From CAWAHD01 sp963781785 (GTDB lineage: Bacteria > Planctomycetota > Planctomycetia > Isosphaerales > Isosphaeraceae): a stretch of DNA of 64,000 nt. This document shows positions 1 to 8,288 of the stretch, in pieces. The notes under the pieces are model-generated. The model saw only the letters and a program-made list of their open reading frames with translations, was not told where the DNA came from and searched no databases. Every line of letters begins with the position of its first letter. The first letter of the stretch is position 1. The position numbers and the translations under genes are program-made. The stretch spans positions 2,604,001 to 2,668,000 of the forward strand of contig CAWAHD010000005.1 in the NCBI GenBank assembly GCA_963781785.1. Reading direction: 5' to 3'.

Positions 1-1
1 G

Positions 2-805
2 AAATACTGGTACCAGGCCGAGGAGGGCCGGCTTGACCCGTTTGTGCTGGTCGTGGAAGGGTCGATCCCCAACGAAAAAATCAAGAGCGAGGGTTACTGG
101 GCCGCGCTCGGCACCGACAAGAAGACCGGCCAGCCGATCACGACCAACGAATGGATCGATCGTCTGGCTCCCAAGGCGCTGGCCATCGTGGCTGCCGGCA
201 CGTGCGCCACATACGGCGGCATCCATGCGATGGAAGGCAACCCCACAGGATGCATGGGCCTGGCCGACTACCTGGGCTGGGACTGGAAGTCGAAAGCAGG
301 CATCCCCATCGTCAATGTGCCCGGCTGTCCCGTCCAGCCCGACAACTTCATGGAGACCCTGCTGTACCTGCTCTATCAGGTTGCGGGCCTGGCCCCCATG
401 ATTCCGCTGGACGAGTGCGGGCGGCCCAAATGGCTGTTCGCGAGCACCGTCCACGAAGGCTGCGACCGGGCCGGCTACTACGAACAGGGCGACTTCACCA
501 TGGAGTACGGCTCGCCCAAATGCCTGGTGAAGCTGGGCTGCTGGGGACCCGTGGTGAACTGCAACGTGCCCAAGCGCGGCTGGATGGCCGGCATCGGCGG
601 CTGCCCGAACGTCGGCGGCATCTGCATCGGCTGCACGATGCCCGGATTCCCCGACAAGTTCATGCCGTTCATGGATGAGCCTCCCGGGGCGAAGCTGTCC
701 ACCAACGCGATCGGCATCTACGGCCGGATGATCCGGTCATTACGCGGATTCACCAACACCACGGTCAACAAGGAACCGAGCTGGCGGCATCGGCGCCCGA
801 GCTGA
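2..805 (+). CDS. hhyS: [NiFe] hydrogenase small subunit, group 1h type (5' partial, C-terminus frameshifted)
   Basis: This is the electron-transfer subunit of an uptake hydrogenase; it carries FeS clusters that pass electrons from H2 away from the catalytic subunit. The window opens inside the gene, so the N-terminus and its cluster ligands are missing. Visible cysteine motifs include GTCATYGG, PGCPVQP, HEGCDR, KLGCWGPVVNC and GGCPNVGGICIGC, which match the medial and distal cluster region of small subunits. There is no C-terminal membrane anchor, as in group 1h enzymes. The protein as sequenced ends WRHRRPS at 805. One extra base near 797-801 would instead give RPELTTGYHP and a stop at 844-846, matching my recollection of the usual group 1h ending, so a base is probably missing here. 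The large subunit follows at once. The family is secure; the subgroup rests on gene context and on my recall of family sequences. Confidence 0.9.
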   Translation, partial: KYWYQAEEGRLDPFVLVVEGSIPNEKIKSEGYWAALGTDKKTGQPITTNEWIDRLAPKALAIVAAGTCATYGGIHAMEGNPTGCMGLADYLGWDWKSKAGIPIVNVPGCPVQPDNFMETLLYLLYQVAGLAPMIPLDECGRPKWLFASTVHEGCDRAGYYEQGDFTMEYGSPKCLVKLGCWGPVVNCNVPKRGWMAGIGGCPNVGGICIGCTMPGFPDKFMPFMDEPPGAKLSTNAIGIYGRMIRSLRGFTNTTVNKEPSWRHRRPS

Positions 806-868
806 CGACCGGTTATCATCCCACCACTTACTCGCAGCAAGGCTAGAAAGAAAGAAAGGAATGGCCGA

Positions 869-2666
869 ATGAGCACCGCGACACTCCCGGATAAGAAGGC
901 TGCGACCGAAACCAGAAAACTGGTCGAGATGTCCTGGGATCCGATTACCCGGATCGTCGGCAGCCTGGGCATTTTCACGAAGATCGACTTCGCCAACCGG
1001 CAGGTCGCCGAGTGCCACAGCACCTCGGCGATCTTCCGCGGCTACAGCATCTTCATGAAAAACAAAGACCCGCGCGACGCCCATTTCATCACCAGCCGCA
1101 TCTGCGGTATCTGCGGCGACAACCACGCGACCTGCGCAGACCTACGCTCAGAACATGGCGTTCGGCATCCGCCCGCCGGCCATCGCGGAATGGATCGTCA
1201 ACCTGGGCGAGGCCGCCGAGTACATGTTCGACCACAACATCTTCCAGGACAACTTGGTCGGCGTCGACTTCTGCGAGCAAATGGTCAAGGAAACCAATCC
1301 CGGCGTCTGGGACATGGCCCAGCGCACCCCGGCACCCCATGCCGAGGACCACGGCTACAAGACCATCGCCGACATCATGCGGGCGCTTAACCCGTTCACC
1401 GGCGATTTCTATCGTGAGACCTTGCAAGTCAGCCGGTATACCCGCGAGATGTTCTGCTTGATGGAAGGCCGGCACGTCCACCCGTCCACTCTCTATCCGG
1501 GAGGCGTCGGCACCGTGCCGACGGTCCAGCTCTTCACCGACTACCTGGTCCGCCTGGCCCGGTACGCCGAGTTCATGAAGAAGTGCCTGCCTTTGCACGA
1601 CGACCTCTTCGACTTCTTCTACGATGCCATGCCCGGCTACGAGAAGGTGGGCTACCGGCGCACGCTCCTGGCGTGCTGGGGCTCATTCAACGACCCGGCC
1701 GTCTGCGACTACACGTACAAGAACATGAACGCCTGGGGGCGGAAGATGTACGTCACGCCCGCCGTGATCGTCGACGGCAAAGTGGTCAGTAACGACCTCG
1801 TGGATATCAACCTCAATATCCGCATCCTGCTCGGGTCATCGTACTACGACGACTGGGAGAACAGCGAGACCTTCGTCGAGAAGGACCCGCTCGGCAACCC
1901 GGTCGACCGGCGTCATCCCTGGAACCAGACCACCATTCCCCGGCCGCAGAAACGCAACTTCGAGGACAAGTACACCTGGGTGATGTCGCCGCGCTGGTAC
2001 GACAAGCGCACCAAGGAGCACCTCGCGCTCGACACCGGCGGCGGCGCCATCGCCCGGTTGTGGGCAACGGCCCTGTCGAACCTCGTTGACATCGGGTACG
2101 TGAAGTCGACCGGATCGAGCGTCAAGATCTACCTGCCCAGGACCGCCTCCAAGCCCGAAGTCGAGTTCGAATGGAAGGTCCCCAAGTGGAGCAACGCCAT
2201 CGAGCGCAACCGGGCACGGACTTACTTCCAGGCTTATGCCGCAGCCTGCGCCTATTACTTCGTCGAGCAGGCCCTCAAGGAGCTGCATGCCGGGCGGACC
2301 AAGACGTGGACCGAATTCAAAGTGCCGGACGAGGCGATCGGCTGCGGTTTCCACGAGGCAGTTCGCGGTGTGCTCTCGCACCACGTGGTGATCAGGAAGG
2401 GCAAGATCGCCAACTATCATCCGTACCCTCCCACGCCGTGGAACGCTAATCCGCGCGATGTGTACGGCACGCCGGGGCCCTACGAGGATGCCGTCCAGAA
2501 CACGCCGATCTTCGAGGAAAACGGCCCCGACAAGTTCAAGGGAATCGACATCATGCGGGCCGTGCGCAGCTTCGACCCGTGCCTCCCGTGCGGAGTGCAC
2601 ATGTACCTGGGCGACGGCAAGGTCCTCGAGACCCGGCACGCGCCGATGTTCGGCCTCGAGCACTGA
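869..2666 (+). CDS. hhyL: [NiFe] hydrogenase large subunit, group 1h type (one frameshift near 1139)
   Basis: Catalytic subunit holding the NiFe(CN)2CO site that oxidises H2. Both Ni-binding motifs are visible: RICGICGDNH near residue 77 and DPCLPCGVH near residue 569 of about 598. The protein ends shortly after the second motif (MFGLEH), where a maturation protease would cut. The start at 869 follows an AAGGA ribosome site. The frame is broken: up to about 1138 it reads DNHATCA, and the family-like continuation TYAQNMAFGIRPP lies in the +1 frame. Dropping one base from the GCAGACC stretch at 1136-1142 restores the reading. Without the N-terminal part the protein would lack the first metal motif, so treating 1155-2666 as a separate gene would be wrong. 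The small subunit is upstream and the accessory genes are downstream. Confidence 0.92.
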
Positions 2667-2704
2667 GTCGGGCCGCCCAAGAACGCGCCCAGGCCGGCCG
2701 ACGC

Positions 2705-2740
2705 GTCCGATCCGTCCGATTTGTCCGATCCGTCCCATGA
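2705..2740. repeat. 9-bp tandem minisatellite, four units
   Basis: Four head-to-tail units of a GTCCGATCC-like 9-mer (the third matches the first, the second ends TTT, the last is degenerate) lie in the 163-bp gap between the hydrogenase large subunit and the NifU-like gene. The array is non-coding and upstream of the AGGAG ribosome site at about 2819-2824. No function can be read from it. Confidence 0.75.
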
Positions 2741-2829
2741 GATGCCGCGGCCGGCGTGGTTTTTCGGGGCTTGAAGCACTCGCCCTCGACCCAAGCAATT
2801 CTGTTGAGCCACTTAGAACAGGAGCGCGA

Positions 2830-3387
2830 ATGGCCAGTTCCAGCGACGCCCGAGAATTCCGCAAGCGGATCGAGCGGGTCGAGTCGTTGATCCACGAGGT
2901 CGAGCGATTCCCGGACCCAGAGGCCCGGGCGCGCACCCAGGAAATCCTCCGGACGGTGATCGAGTTGCACGGCGCCGCCATGGAGCGCATTCTCGACACC
3001 CTGGCAGGTGCCGGCGATACCGGCCTGGCATTGATCGATGCGCTCGCCTCCGACGACCTCGTCGGGTGCGTGCTCCTGCTCCACGGACTGCACCCTCTGG
3101 ATCTGGACACTCGTGTGCGCCAGGCGCTCGACAAGGTCCGGCCGCTCTTGCGCTCGCACGGGGGCAATGTGGAACTGCTGAGCCTGGCCGGCGGCGTGGC
3201 ACGGTTGCGAATGCTGGGAAGCTGTGACGGCTGCCCGTCGTCGGCCATGACCCTCAAGCTGGCCATCGAGCAGGCCATCTACGACAAGGCCCCGGATGTG
3301 ACGGCGATCGAGGTCGAAGGAGCGGCGACCAACGGGCACGTCACGAAAGATGCGAACCGGCGGATCGCGCTGCCAGTCCTGGGATAG
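2830..3387 (+). CDS. NifU-like Fe-S scaffold domain protein of the hydrogenase cluster
   Basis: A 185-residue protein. The N-terminal ~95 residues are helical and unassigned. The C-terminal ~75 residues form a NifU C-terminal-like domain with the cluster-binding motif GSCDGCPSS (CxxC) near residue 135 and the typical preceding region RPLLRSHGGNVELL. Such proteins bind or deliver FeS clusters, and NifU-like genes are regular companions of group 1h hydrogenases, so the likely client is the small subunit. The start at 2830 is chosen because AGGAG precedes it at a good distance; the open frame extends much further upstream but would overlap hhyL. The product is cytoplasmic, with no signal. The 36-bp gap to the next gene suggests the same transcript. 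Confidence 0.85.
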   Translation: MASSSDAREFRKRIERVESLIHEVERFPDPEARARTQEILRTVIELHGAAMERILDTLAGAGDTGLALIDALASDDLVGCVLLLHGLHPLDLDTRVRQALDKVRPLLRSHGGNVELLSLAGGVARLRMLGSCDGCPSSAMTLKLAIEQAIYDKAPDVTAIEVEGAATNGHVTKDANRRIALPVLG

Positions 3388-3423
3388 TGCATCGACTCAT
3401 ATCGTTACGTAAGGCGTCGTGCG

Positions 3424-4065
3424 ATGACACCAGCACAAGAATTCGGGCAGAGCGCCTTCGCCGCCCTCCGCAGATTCACGCGGAAGCGCCCCGCCGCGGA
3501 GCTTTGCGAGCTGTGCAGCGCCGCGCTCTTCTCTGACCACGAGCACCTGATCGAGCCGGCCAGCCAGCGAATCATCTGCTCGTGCACCGCCTGCGCCATT
3601 CTGTTCAGCGGCCAGCCAGGCGCTCGCTACCGCCGGGTGCCCCGCGACGTTCAATTCCTGGGCGACTTCCGCCTGACCGACCCTCAATGGGAAGAGCTGC
3701 ACCTGCCGATCAATCTGGCCTTCTTCTTTCACAGCACCCGCCTGGGGCGGGTCGTGGCCGTCTATCCCAGTCCGGCCGGGGGCACCGAATCGCTCTTGAC
3801 CCTGGAAACCTGGCGTCAACTGGAGGAGGAAAACCCGATCCTGCGCGAGCTGGAGCCTGATGTCGAAGCCCTTCTGGTCAATCGGCTGGGGCCGGCGCGC
3901 GAACATTATCGCGTGCCGATCGACGCCTGCTATCGCCTCGTCGGCCTGATACGAACCGGCTGGCGAGGCCTATCGGGCGGTCCGGAAGTTTGGGAAGAAA
4001 TCCAGCAGTTCTTCGCCCACTTGAAGCAACTGTCGGCGCCGGAAGGAATCCACTGCCATGCCTGA
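3424..4065 (+). CDS. DUF5947 family protein (hydrogenase-associated)
   Basis: A 213-residue soluble protein that I recognise as the DUF5947 family found beside group 1h hydrogenase genes. Near the N-terminus it has paired cysteines (LCELCSAALF, then CSCTACAIL about 30 residues later), a plausible metal site or FeS ligand set. The rest is a mixed alpha/beta protein with an acidic stretch (TWRQLEEENPILRELEPDVE). Its biochemical role is not known to me. An 8-bp overlap with the next gene suggests translational coupling. Confidence in the family is good; any role in cluster assembly or maturation is inferred only from location. Confidence 0.8.
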   Translation: MTPAQEFGQSAFAALRRFTRKRPAAELCELCSAALFSDHEHLIEPASQRIICSCTACAILFSGQPGARYRRVPRDVQFLGDFRLTDPQWEELHLPINLAFFFHSTRLGRVVAVYPSPAGGTESLLTLETWRQLEEENPILRELEPDVEALLVNRLGPAREHYRVPIDACYRLVGLIRTGWRGLSGGPEVWEEIQQFFAHLKQLSAPEGIHCHA

Positions 4066-4759
4066 TCTGAGGTTCCAGGTTGTGTTGGCAGAGCCGGAGC
4101 CATACGCGGCCGGGCCGCTGTTGAAATTCAAGCTGCACGTCAGCCAGGTGGCCATGCCTGCCGCAGGAGCCGTTCCTATCCACGCCGTCACGCTCCAGTG
4201 TCAGATTCGCATCGAACCAGCCCAGCGCCGCTACGCGGCCCCCGAACAGGACAGGTTGCTCGATCTCTTCGACACACCCTCGCGCTGGGGCCAGACCCTG
4301 CGGCCTTTGCTGTGGACACACGCCAGCGTGGGGATCGGGCCCTTCACCGACGCCATCCTGGTTGACTTGCCCGTTCCGTGCACGTACGACTTCAACCTCG
4401 CCGTCACCAAGTATTTCTACGCGCTTGAGGACGGTGAAATTCCTCTCATCCTCCTGTTCAGCGGCACGATCTTTCACGAAGGCGAGGACGGTGCGCTGCA
4501 AGTGGTGCAAATCCCCTGGGACAGGGAAGCGGCGTTCCGCCTGCCGGTACGCGTCTGGAAGGAGATGATGGAGCAGTACTATCCCAACACGGCGTGGCTC
4601 TCATTGCGCAAGGATGTGTTCGACCGACTCTACGAGTACAAGAGCCGCCGAGGCTTGCCGACCTGGGAACAAGCGATCGAGAGCCTCTTGTCAGAGCCCG
4701 AGACCGGCTCCCTCTCCACCACCCTTTCGGGGCGAGATCGGGAGGATTCTCTCTCATGA
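4058..4759 (+). CDS. DUF6084 family protein (hydrogenase-associated)
   Basis: A 233-residue protein beginning MPDLRFQVVLAEPEPY, which I recognise as the DUF6084 family of group 1h hydrogenase clusters. It looks beta-rich (PLLKFKLHVSQ, AVTLQCQIRIEP, PCTYDFNLAVTKYFYAL, IPLILLFSGTIFHEG) and has no signal peptide or membrane span. The start overlaps the end of the DUF5947 gene, and its stop overlaps the next start as ATGA, so three genes are coupled. The function is unknown. Its constant co-occurrence with the hydrogenase suggests a dedicated accessory or partner protein, which is inference. Confidence 0.8.
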   Translation: MPDLRFQVVLAEPEPYAAGPLLKFKLHVSQVAMPAAGAVPIHAVTLQCQIRIEPAQRRYAAPEQDRLLDLFDTPSRWGQTLRPLLWTHASVGIGPFTDAILVDLPVPCTYDFNLAVTKYFYALEDGEIPLILLFSGTIFHEGEDGALQVVQIPWDREAAFRLPVRVWKEMMEQYYPNTAWLSLRKDVFDRLYEYKSRRGLPTWEQAIESLLSEPETGSLSTTLSGRDREDSLS

Positions 4760-5821
4760 AGCGGCATCTGGTGGACCAGATTGTCGACGCGGTCTTGTAC
4801 GAAGGGTACATCCTCTACCCCTATCGGCCGTCGGTGAAGAATAGCCAGCGGTGGACATTCGGCGGCCTGTACCCGCGCGCTTACTGTCTGGCGCACGAAT
4901 CCGGCGATGCCTGGTCGATGCAGACGGAGTGCTTGGTTCGTGGAACCGGCAGGTCGGTCGTTCAAGTCGTGGTGCGCTTTCTTTATCTCCAGGCTCGGCT
5001 GGTGGGGCAGATCGACCGTCGCTGTGCCGAGCTGGCCGTCGGCGCAGAGCCGGCGTTCCGTGTCGTCGAAAGGCTCGCAATCGGCGACCGGCTGCTCCAA
5101 ACCTGGCAGGAAGCCGTGGAGCGGGAAGCGGCTCTCGAGGGGCTGGATCTGGCTACCCTCGAGGCCGAGCCGTCTTACCGCGAGGTCGTTTTCCCCGCAA
5201 GCCGGACGATCGAGCCGGTGCGCGGCCGCACCGGTGAGATCGAGGCGATCCTTGTCCGCGAGCAGCACTCGGTGACCGCTCGCGTCGAGGTTTCCGCCGA
5301 GCCGGTCGGCGAGGGATTGTTCAAGCTGCGCAGCGCGCATCGAGAACGCCACGACGCTCGCAGACGCCGGCCAGATCTCCCGTGACGAGGCCGTGCTTTT
5401 TGCCCTGGCGTCGACGCACACGATCCTGGGCGTGCATGACGGCGAGTTCCTTTCGATGATTGACCCTCCTGAACAATTCCGTGCGCTCTCGGCACTCTGC
5501 CACAATGAGGGGACCTGGCCCGTGCTCGTCGGCCGCGAAGGCGAGAGCGACACCATGCTGTCTTCGCCGATCACCTTGTATGACAACCCGCAAATCGCCG
5601 CCGAAAGCCCGGGCGACTTCTTCGACGGCACCGAGATCGACGAGATGCTCGTCTTGCGCATCCTGACTTTGACCGACGAGGAAAGGCAGGCCGCCGCGGC
5701 CGTGGACGAGCGGGCGCGGGCGCTGCTGACGCGCACGCGGTCGCTCAGCGAGGCCCAGATGACAGGGTTGCACGGCACAGTGCGCGGCATGCAGCCCGTA
5801 CCTTTCGGAGGTTGCTCATGA
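4756..5821 (+). CDS. Conserved hydrogenase-cluster protein of unknown function (one frameshift near 5330)
   Basis: I do not recognise a named family. Restored, the product is about 354 residues. It begins MKRHLVDQIVDAVLYEGYIL, has Tyr-rich N-terminal sequence (YPYRPSVKNSQRW), a middle region reading SYREVVFPASRTIEPV, and an acidic, helical C-terminal part (TLTDEERQAAAAVDERARALL). It is predicted soluble. The first frame runs to 5385 but loses sense after FKLR near 5327. The +1 frame continues ARIENATTLADAGQIS and then the conserved-looking part from 5393 on. Removing one base at 5328-5336 joins them. Both ends are coupled: ATGA with DUF6084 and ATGA with the next gene at 5818-5821, which argues strongly for a single gene. 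Confidence 0.72.
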
Positions 5822-6138
5822 ACGAGTGGGATCCGTTCTTCGACCGGCCCCGACTCGAACGCCTTTGCATAAACGGCCTCGAATTCAAGCCGGGCGATCG
5901 CGTGCGTCTTCGTCCCTTGGGCCGGGCGGACATCCTGGACATGGCTCTGGACGGCAAGACCGCGACGATCGAAGCGATCGAACAAGATTTCGAGGAGCGC
6001 GTCTACCTGGGCGTCGTTCTCGACGATGATCCCGGCCGGGACCTGGGTCAGATGCGCCAGCCGGGCCATTGCTTCTATTTCGGCATCGAGGAAGTTCAGC
6101 CGGTTCAGCAGGAGTTGCGTTCGAGCGAAGCGCCTTGA
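5818..6138 (+). CDS. Small hydrogenase-cluster protein of unknown function
   Basis: A 106-residue protein starting MNEWDPFFDRPRLERLCI. ATG 5818 is chosen because GGAGG lies just upstream and it overlaps the previous stop as ATGA. The central part (FKPGDRVRLRPL, then GKTATIEAIEQDFEERVYLGVVLDDDPG) has the look of a small SH3-like beta barrel, followed by QPGHCFYFGIEEVQPV. No metal motif is evident and there is no signal peptide. I do not know the family name. Its position inside a coupled hydrogenase operon points to an accessory role, by context only. Confidence 0.68.
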   Translation: MNEWDPFFDRPRLERLCINGLEFKPGDRVRLRPLGRADILDMALDGKTATIEAIEQDFEERVYLGVVLDDDPGRDLGQMRQPGHCFYFGIEEVQPVQQELRSSEAP

Positions 6139-6245
6139 GAAGCGAGGGCGAGTTGCCGCCGGGCGAACAAGGAGAATCACGGATCAGCAAACCCCGGAGA
6201 TTTCGTGTCAAGTCGTGTTACTTTCCTTTACACCAGAGGTGACCA

Positions 6246-6455
6246 ATGCAGGAAAACTCAAACTCGGATGTTCGCGACGCCGTGTTGCTTGCCGGAGGGA
6301 TTGCCCTGGTGGCGTTCGGCGCCGGGTTGATCCTGGCGCACCCTGCCGTCCGCCGCACTTTACTGGGCAGCGCTCTGCCGCTCGGATCGCTGGGCAACGG
6401 CATCGGTGGCGTCTTGCCGGACGTCGAGCGTTACCTGAAACTCAAAGCCATGTGA
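6246..6455 (+). CDS. Small single-span membrane protein, DUF6893-like
   Basis: A 69-residue peptide with one hydrophobic span (VLLAGGIALVAFGAGLILA, about residues 13-31) and the C-terminal signature LPDVERYLKLKAM. That ending resembles the DUF6893 small proteins I associate with group 1h hydrogenase clusters (PD-xRYLRxRxM). An AGAGGTGA ribosome site sits just before ATG 6246. The gene lies 107 bp after the preceding gene and 41 bp before yceI. It could anchor the soluble hydrogenase complex near the membrane or quinone pool, but that is inference. Confidence 0.68.
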   Translation: MQENSNSDVRDAVLLAGGIALVAFGAGLILAHPAVRRTLLGSALPLGSLGNGIGGVLPDVERYLKLKAM

Positions 6456-6496
6456 GACCGTCGGCGCTGTGTGCAGATTGCTCGGGCTCTAAAACA

Positions 6497-7048
6497 ATGC
6501 GTTACGTGCTGGACGCCTCGCAAAGTCGATTCACGGTTCAGGCATTTGTCCAGGGAGCTCTCTCGGCTCTCGGGCACAGCCCGACGTTCGCGATCCGCGC
6601 GTTCACGGGCGAGATCCGCCTGGCGGCCGAGGCGATTGCCGATACGGCGATCCGCCTGATCGTCCAGGCGGATTCCCTCGCCCTGGCCGACTCGGTCAGT
6701 GCGAAGGACCGCGAAGAGATCGAGACGAGGATGCGCCAGGAGGTGCTGGAAACTGCTGCCTTTCCGGAGATCGTTTTTCAAAGCACCGAAATCACGCCCA
6801 GCAAGATCGCCGAGGGTTGGTACCGGCTGGGGATCGCGGGGAAGCTGTCGTTGCACGGCGTCACGAACCCTTACCGGTTGGATGCGCAGTTGAGGGTGAT
6901 GGAAGAGGAGGTCCGTTTGAGCGGTGATTCCGCGCTTTTGCAGCCGGCGTATCGCATCAAACGGGTCTCGGCCCTGGGCGGCATGATTACCTTGAAGGAC
7001 GAGCTCAAGATTGCTTTCGACCTCCTGGGCCGCAAGCAGGACGAATGA
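6497..7048 (+). CDS. YceI family protein (lipocalin-like), no signal peptide
   Basis: A 183-residue YceI-like beta barrel: MRYVLDASQSRFTVQAF at the N-terminus, GHSPTFAIRAFTGEI, FPEIVFQSTEI and the GKLSLHGVTNPY motif near residue 118. The family binds isoprenoid-type lipids such as quinones in a hydrophobic channel. Most YceI proteins are exported, whereas this one starts directly with the domain and so appears cytoplasmic. The location inside the hydrogenase operon makes a quinone-handling role attractive, though unproven. The start at ATG 6497 fits the domain boundary. It is followed within a few bases by the maturation protease. Confidence 0.85.
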   Translation: MRYVLDASQSRFTVQAFVQGALSALGHSPTFAIRAFTGEIRLAAEAIADTAIRLIVQADSLALADSVSAKDREEIETRMRQEVLETAAFPEIVFQSTEITPSKIAEGWYRLGIAGKLSLHGVTNPYRLDAQLRVMEEEVRLSGDSALLQPAYRIKRVSALGGMITLKDELKIAFDLLGRKQDE

Positions 7049-7054
7049 CGTGTG

Positions 7055-7555
7055 ATGACCGCCACCGGTACGAGTACTGCGCGCATCCTGATTGCCGGCA
7101 TCGGCAATATTTTTTTCGGCGACGACGCGTTCGGCGTCGAGGTCGCCCGGCGGTTGGCCGGGCGCCCACTCCCTGACACGGTGCGCGTGGTCGATTTTGG
7201 CATTCGCGGGCTCGACTTGACCTATGCCCTGCTGGACCCTTATGACGCGGTGATCCTCGTGGACGCCGTTCCCCGGGGTGGCCGCGTGGGGACGGTCTAC
7301 CTCATGGAGCCTGATTTGTCGCGCGCGAGCGCGACAGCGATGGTCGAAGCTCACTCCATGGACCCAGTGAAAGTGCTGCGCATGGCTCAAGAACTGGGCA
7401 GCACGATCCGCACGATTTATCTCGTCGGCTGCGAGCCGCGCCCGCTCGCCTCGGACGACGATATGCAGATGGAGCTGAACGAGCCGGTGCAGGCCGCAAT
7501 CGAGGAGACGATTCCCCTGATCGAGTCGCTCGTGACCCGGATCCTGAGACAATGA
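7055..7555 (+). CDS. Hydrogenase maturation protease
   Basis: A 166-residue HyaD/HupD-type endopeptidase that trims the C-terminus of the large subunit after nickel insertion. The diagnostic N-terminal motif GIGNIFFGDDAFGVEVARRL is present, including the acidic Ni-sensing residues, followed by VVDFGIRGLDLTYAL and DAVILVDAVPRGG. ATG 7055 is preferred over GTG 7052. The stop overlaps the hypB start as ATGA at 7552-7555. The expected substrate is the large subunit at 869-2666, whose C-terminal DPCLPCGVH motif is followed by a short tail. Confidence 0.92.
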   Translation: MTATGTSTARILIAGIGNIFFGDDAFGVEVARRLAGRPLPDTVRVVDFGIRGLDLTYALLDPYDAVILVDAVPRGGRVGTVYLMEPDLSRASATAMVEAHSMDPVKVLRMAQELGSTIRTIYLVGCEPRPLASDDDMQMELNEPVQAAIEETIPLIESLVTRILRQ

Positions 7556-8259
7556 TTGCGGAAACACGGCTGATTCAAGTGCGCCAGCATGTCCTCAAGA
7601 CAAACGACGTGGCGGCGCGGGCCCTGCGCCAGCGGTTCCGCGCTGCCGGGACATACGTGGTGAGCCTGGTTTCGAGCCCCGGCACGGGAAAGACGTCGTT
7701 CCTGGAGACCTTGCTTGGGCGGCTTCGCGATCGCTATCGCGTGGCGGCCTTGGTCGGCGATCTGGCCACCGACAACGACGCTCAGCGCCTGGCCCGCGCG
7801 CGGGTGCCGATTCGACCGATCACGACCGGCACCGTGTGCCACCTCGAGGCCGAGATGGTCGAGAACGCGCTCCACGGATGGGAGCTGGGCGAGCTGGATT
7901 TTCTGTTTGTCGAAAACGTGGGCAATCTCGTGTGCCCGGCATCTTATGATCTCGGGGAGACGCTGCGGCTGGTGCTGCTATCCGTGACCGAGGGGGAAGA
8001 CAAGCCGCTCAAGTACCCGCCGATCTTCCATAGCGCGGACGTCGCTCTCATTACCAAGATCGATCTCGCGGAAGCCGTGCAGTTCGATCGCGCGGCGGCT
8101 CACCGGAGCATTGAGTCGGTGCGCCCGGGCATGCCGGTCTTCGAAGTTTCTGCCAAGACAGGCCATGGGATGGAAGAGTTGGGCTCTTTTCTCGCGTCGC
8201 GATTCCTGGAATATCGGCACGGGCGGACGACATTGGCTCCGCGAGAGGGCGATGGTTAG
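7552..8259 (+). CDS. hypB: Hydrogenase nickel-incorporation GTPase HypB
   Basis: A 235-residue SIMIBI-class GTPase that delivers nickel during hydrogenase maturation. The P-loop SSPGTGKTSFLE lies near residue 41, the metal-binding segment TGTVCHLEAEMV near residue 98, the ENVGNLVCPASYDLGE motif near residue 123, and the nucleotide-base motif TKIDL near residue 166. There is no His-rich N-terminal stretch, so this HypB probably does not store nickel. It is the last gene of the operon; hypA, hypC, hypD, hypE and hypF are not in the rest of this window and must lie elsewhere or upstream. Confidence 0.93.
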   Translation: MIAETRLIQVRQHVLKTNDVAARALRQRFRAAGTYVVSLVSSPGTGKTSFLETLLGRLRDRYRVAALVGDLATDNDAQRLARARVPIRPITTGTVCHLEAEMVENALHGWELGELDFLFVENVGNLVCPASYDLGETLRLVLLSVTEGEDKPLKYPPIFHSADVALITKIDLAEAVQFDRAAAHRSIESVRPGMPVFEVSAKTGHGMEELGSFLASRFLEYRHGRTTLAPREGDG

Positions 8260-8288
8260 GTCAAGAATTGTAGGTCCGGGCCGCCTCT

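Noticed and set aside
1130..1160. Programmed ribosomal frameshifting in hhyL and the other split genes
   Set aside because: The breaks occur in many unrelated genes, need shifts in both directions, and share no slippery heptamer plus stimulator. Most restore family-length proteins, which fits sequence error better.
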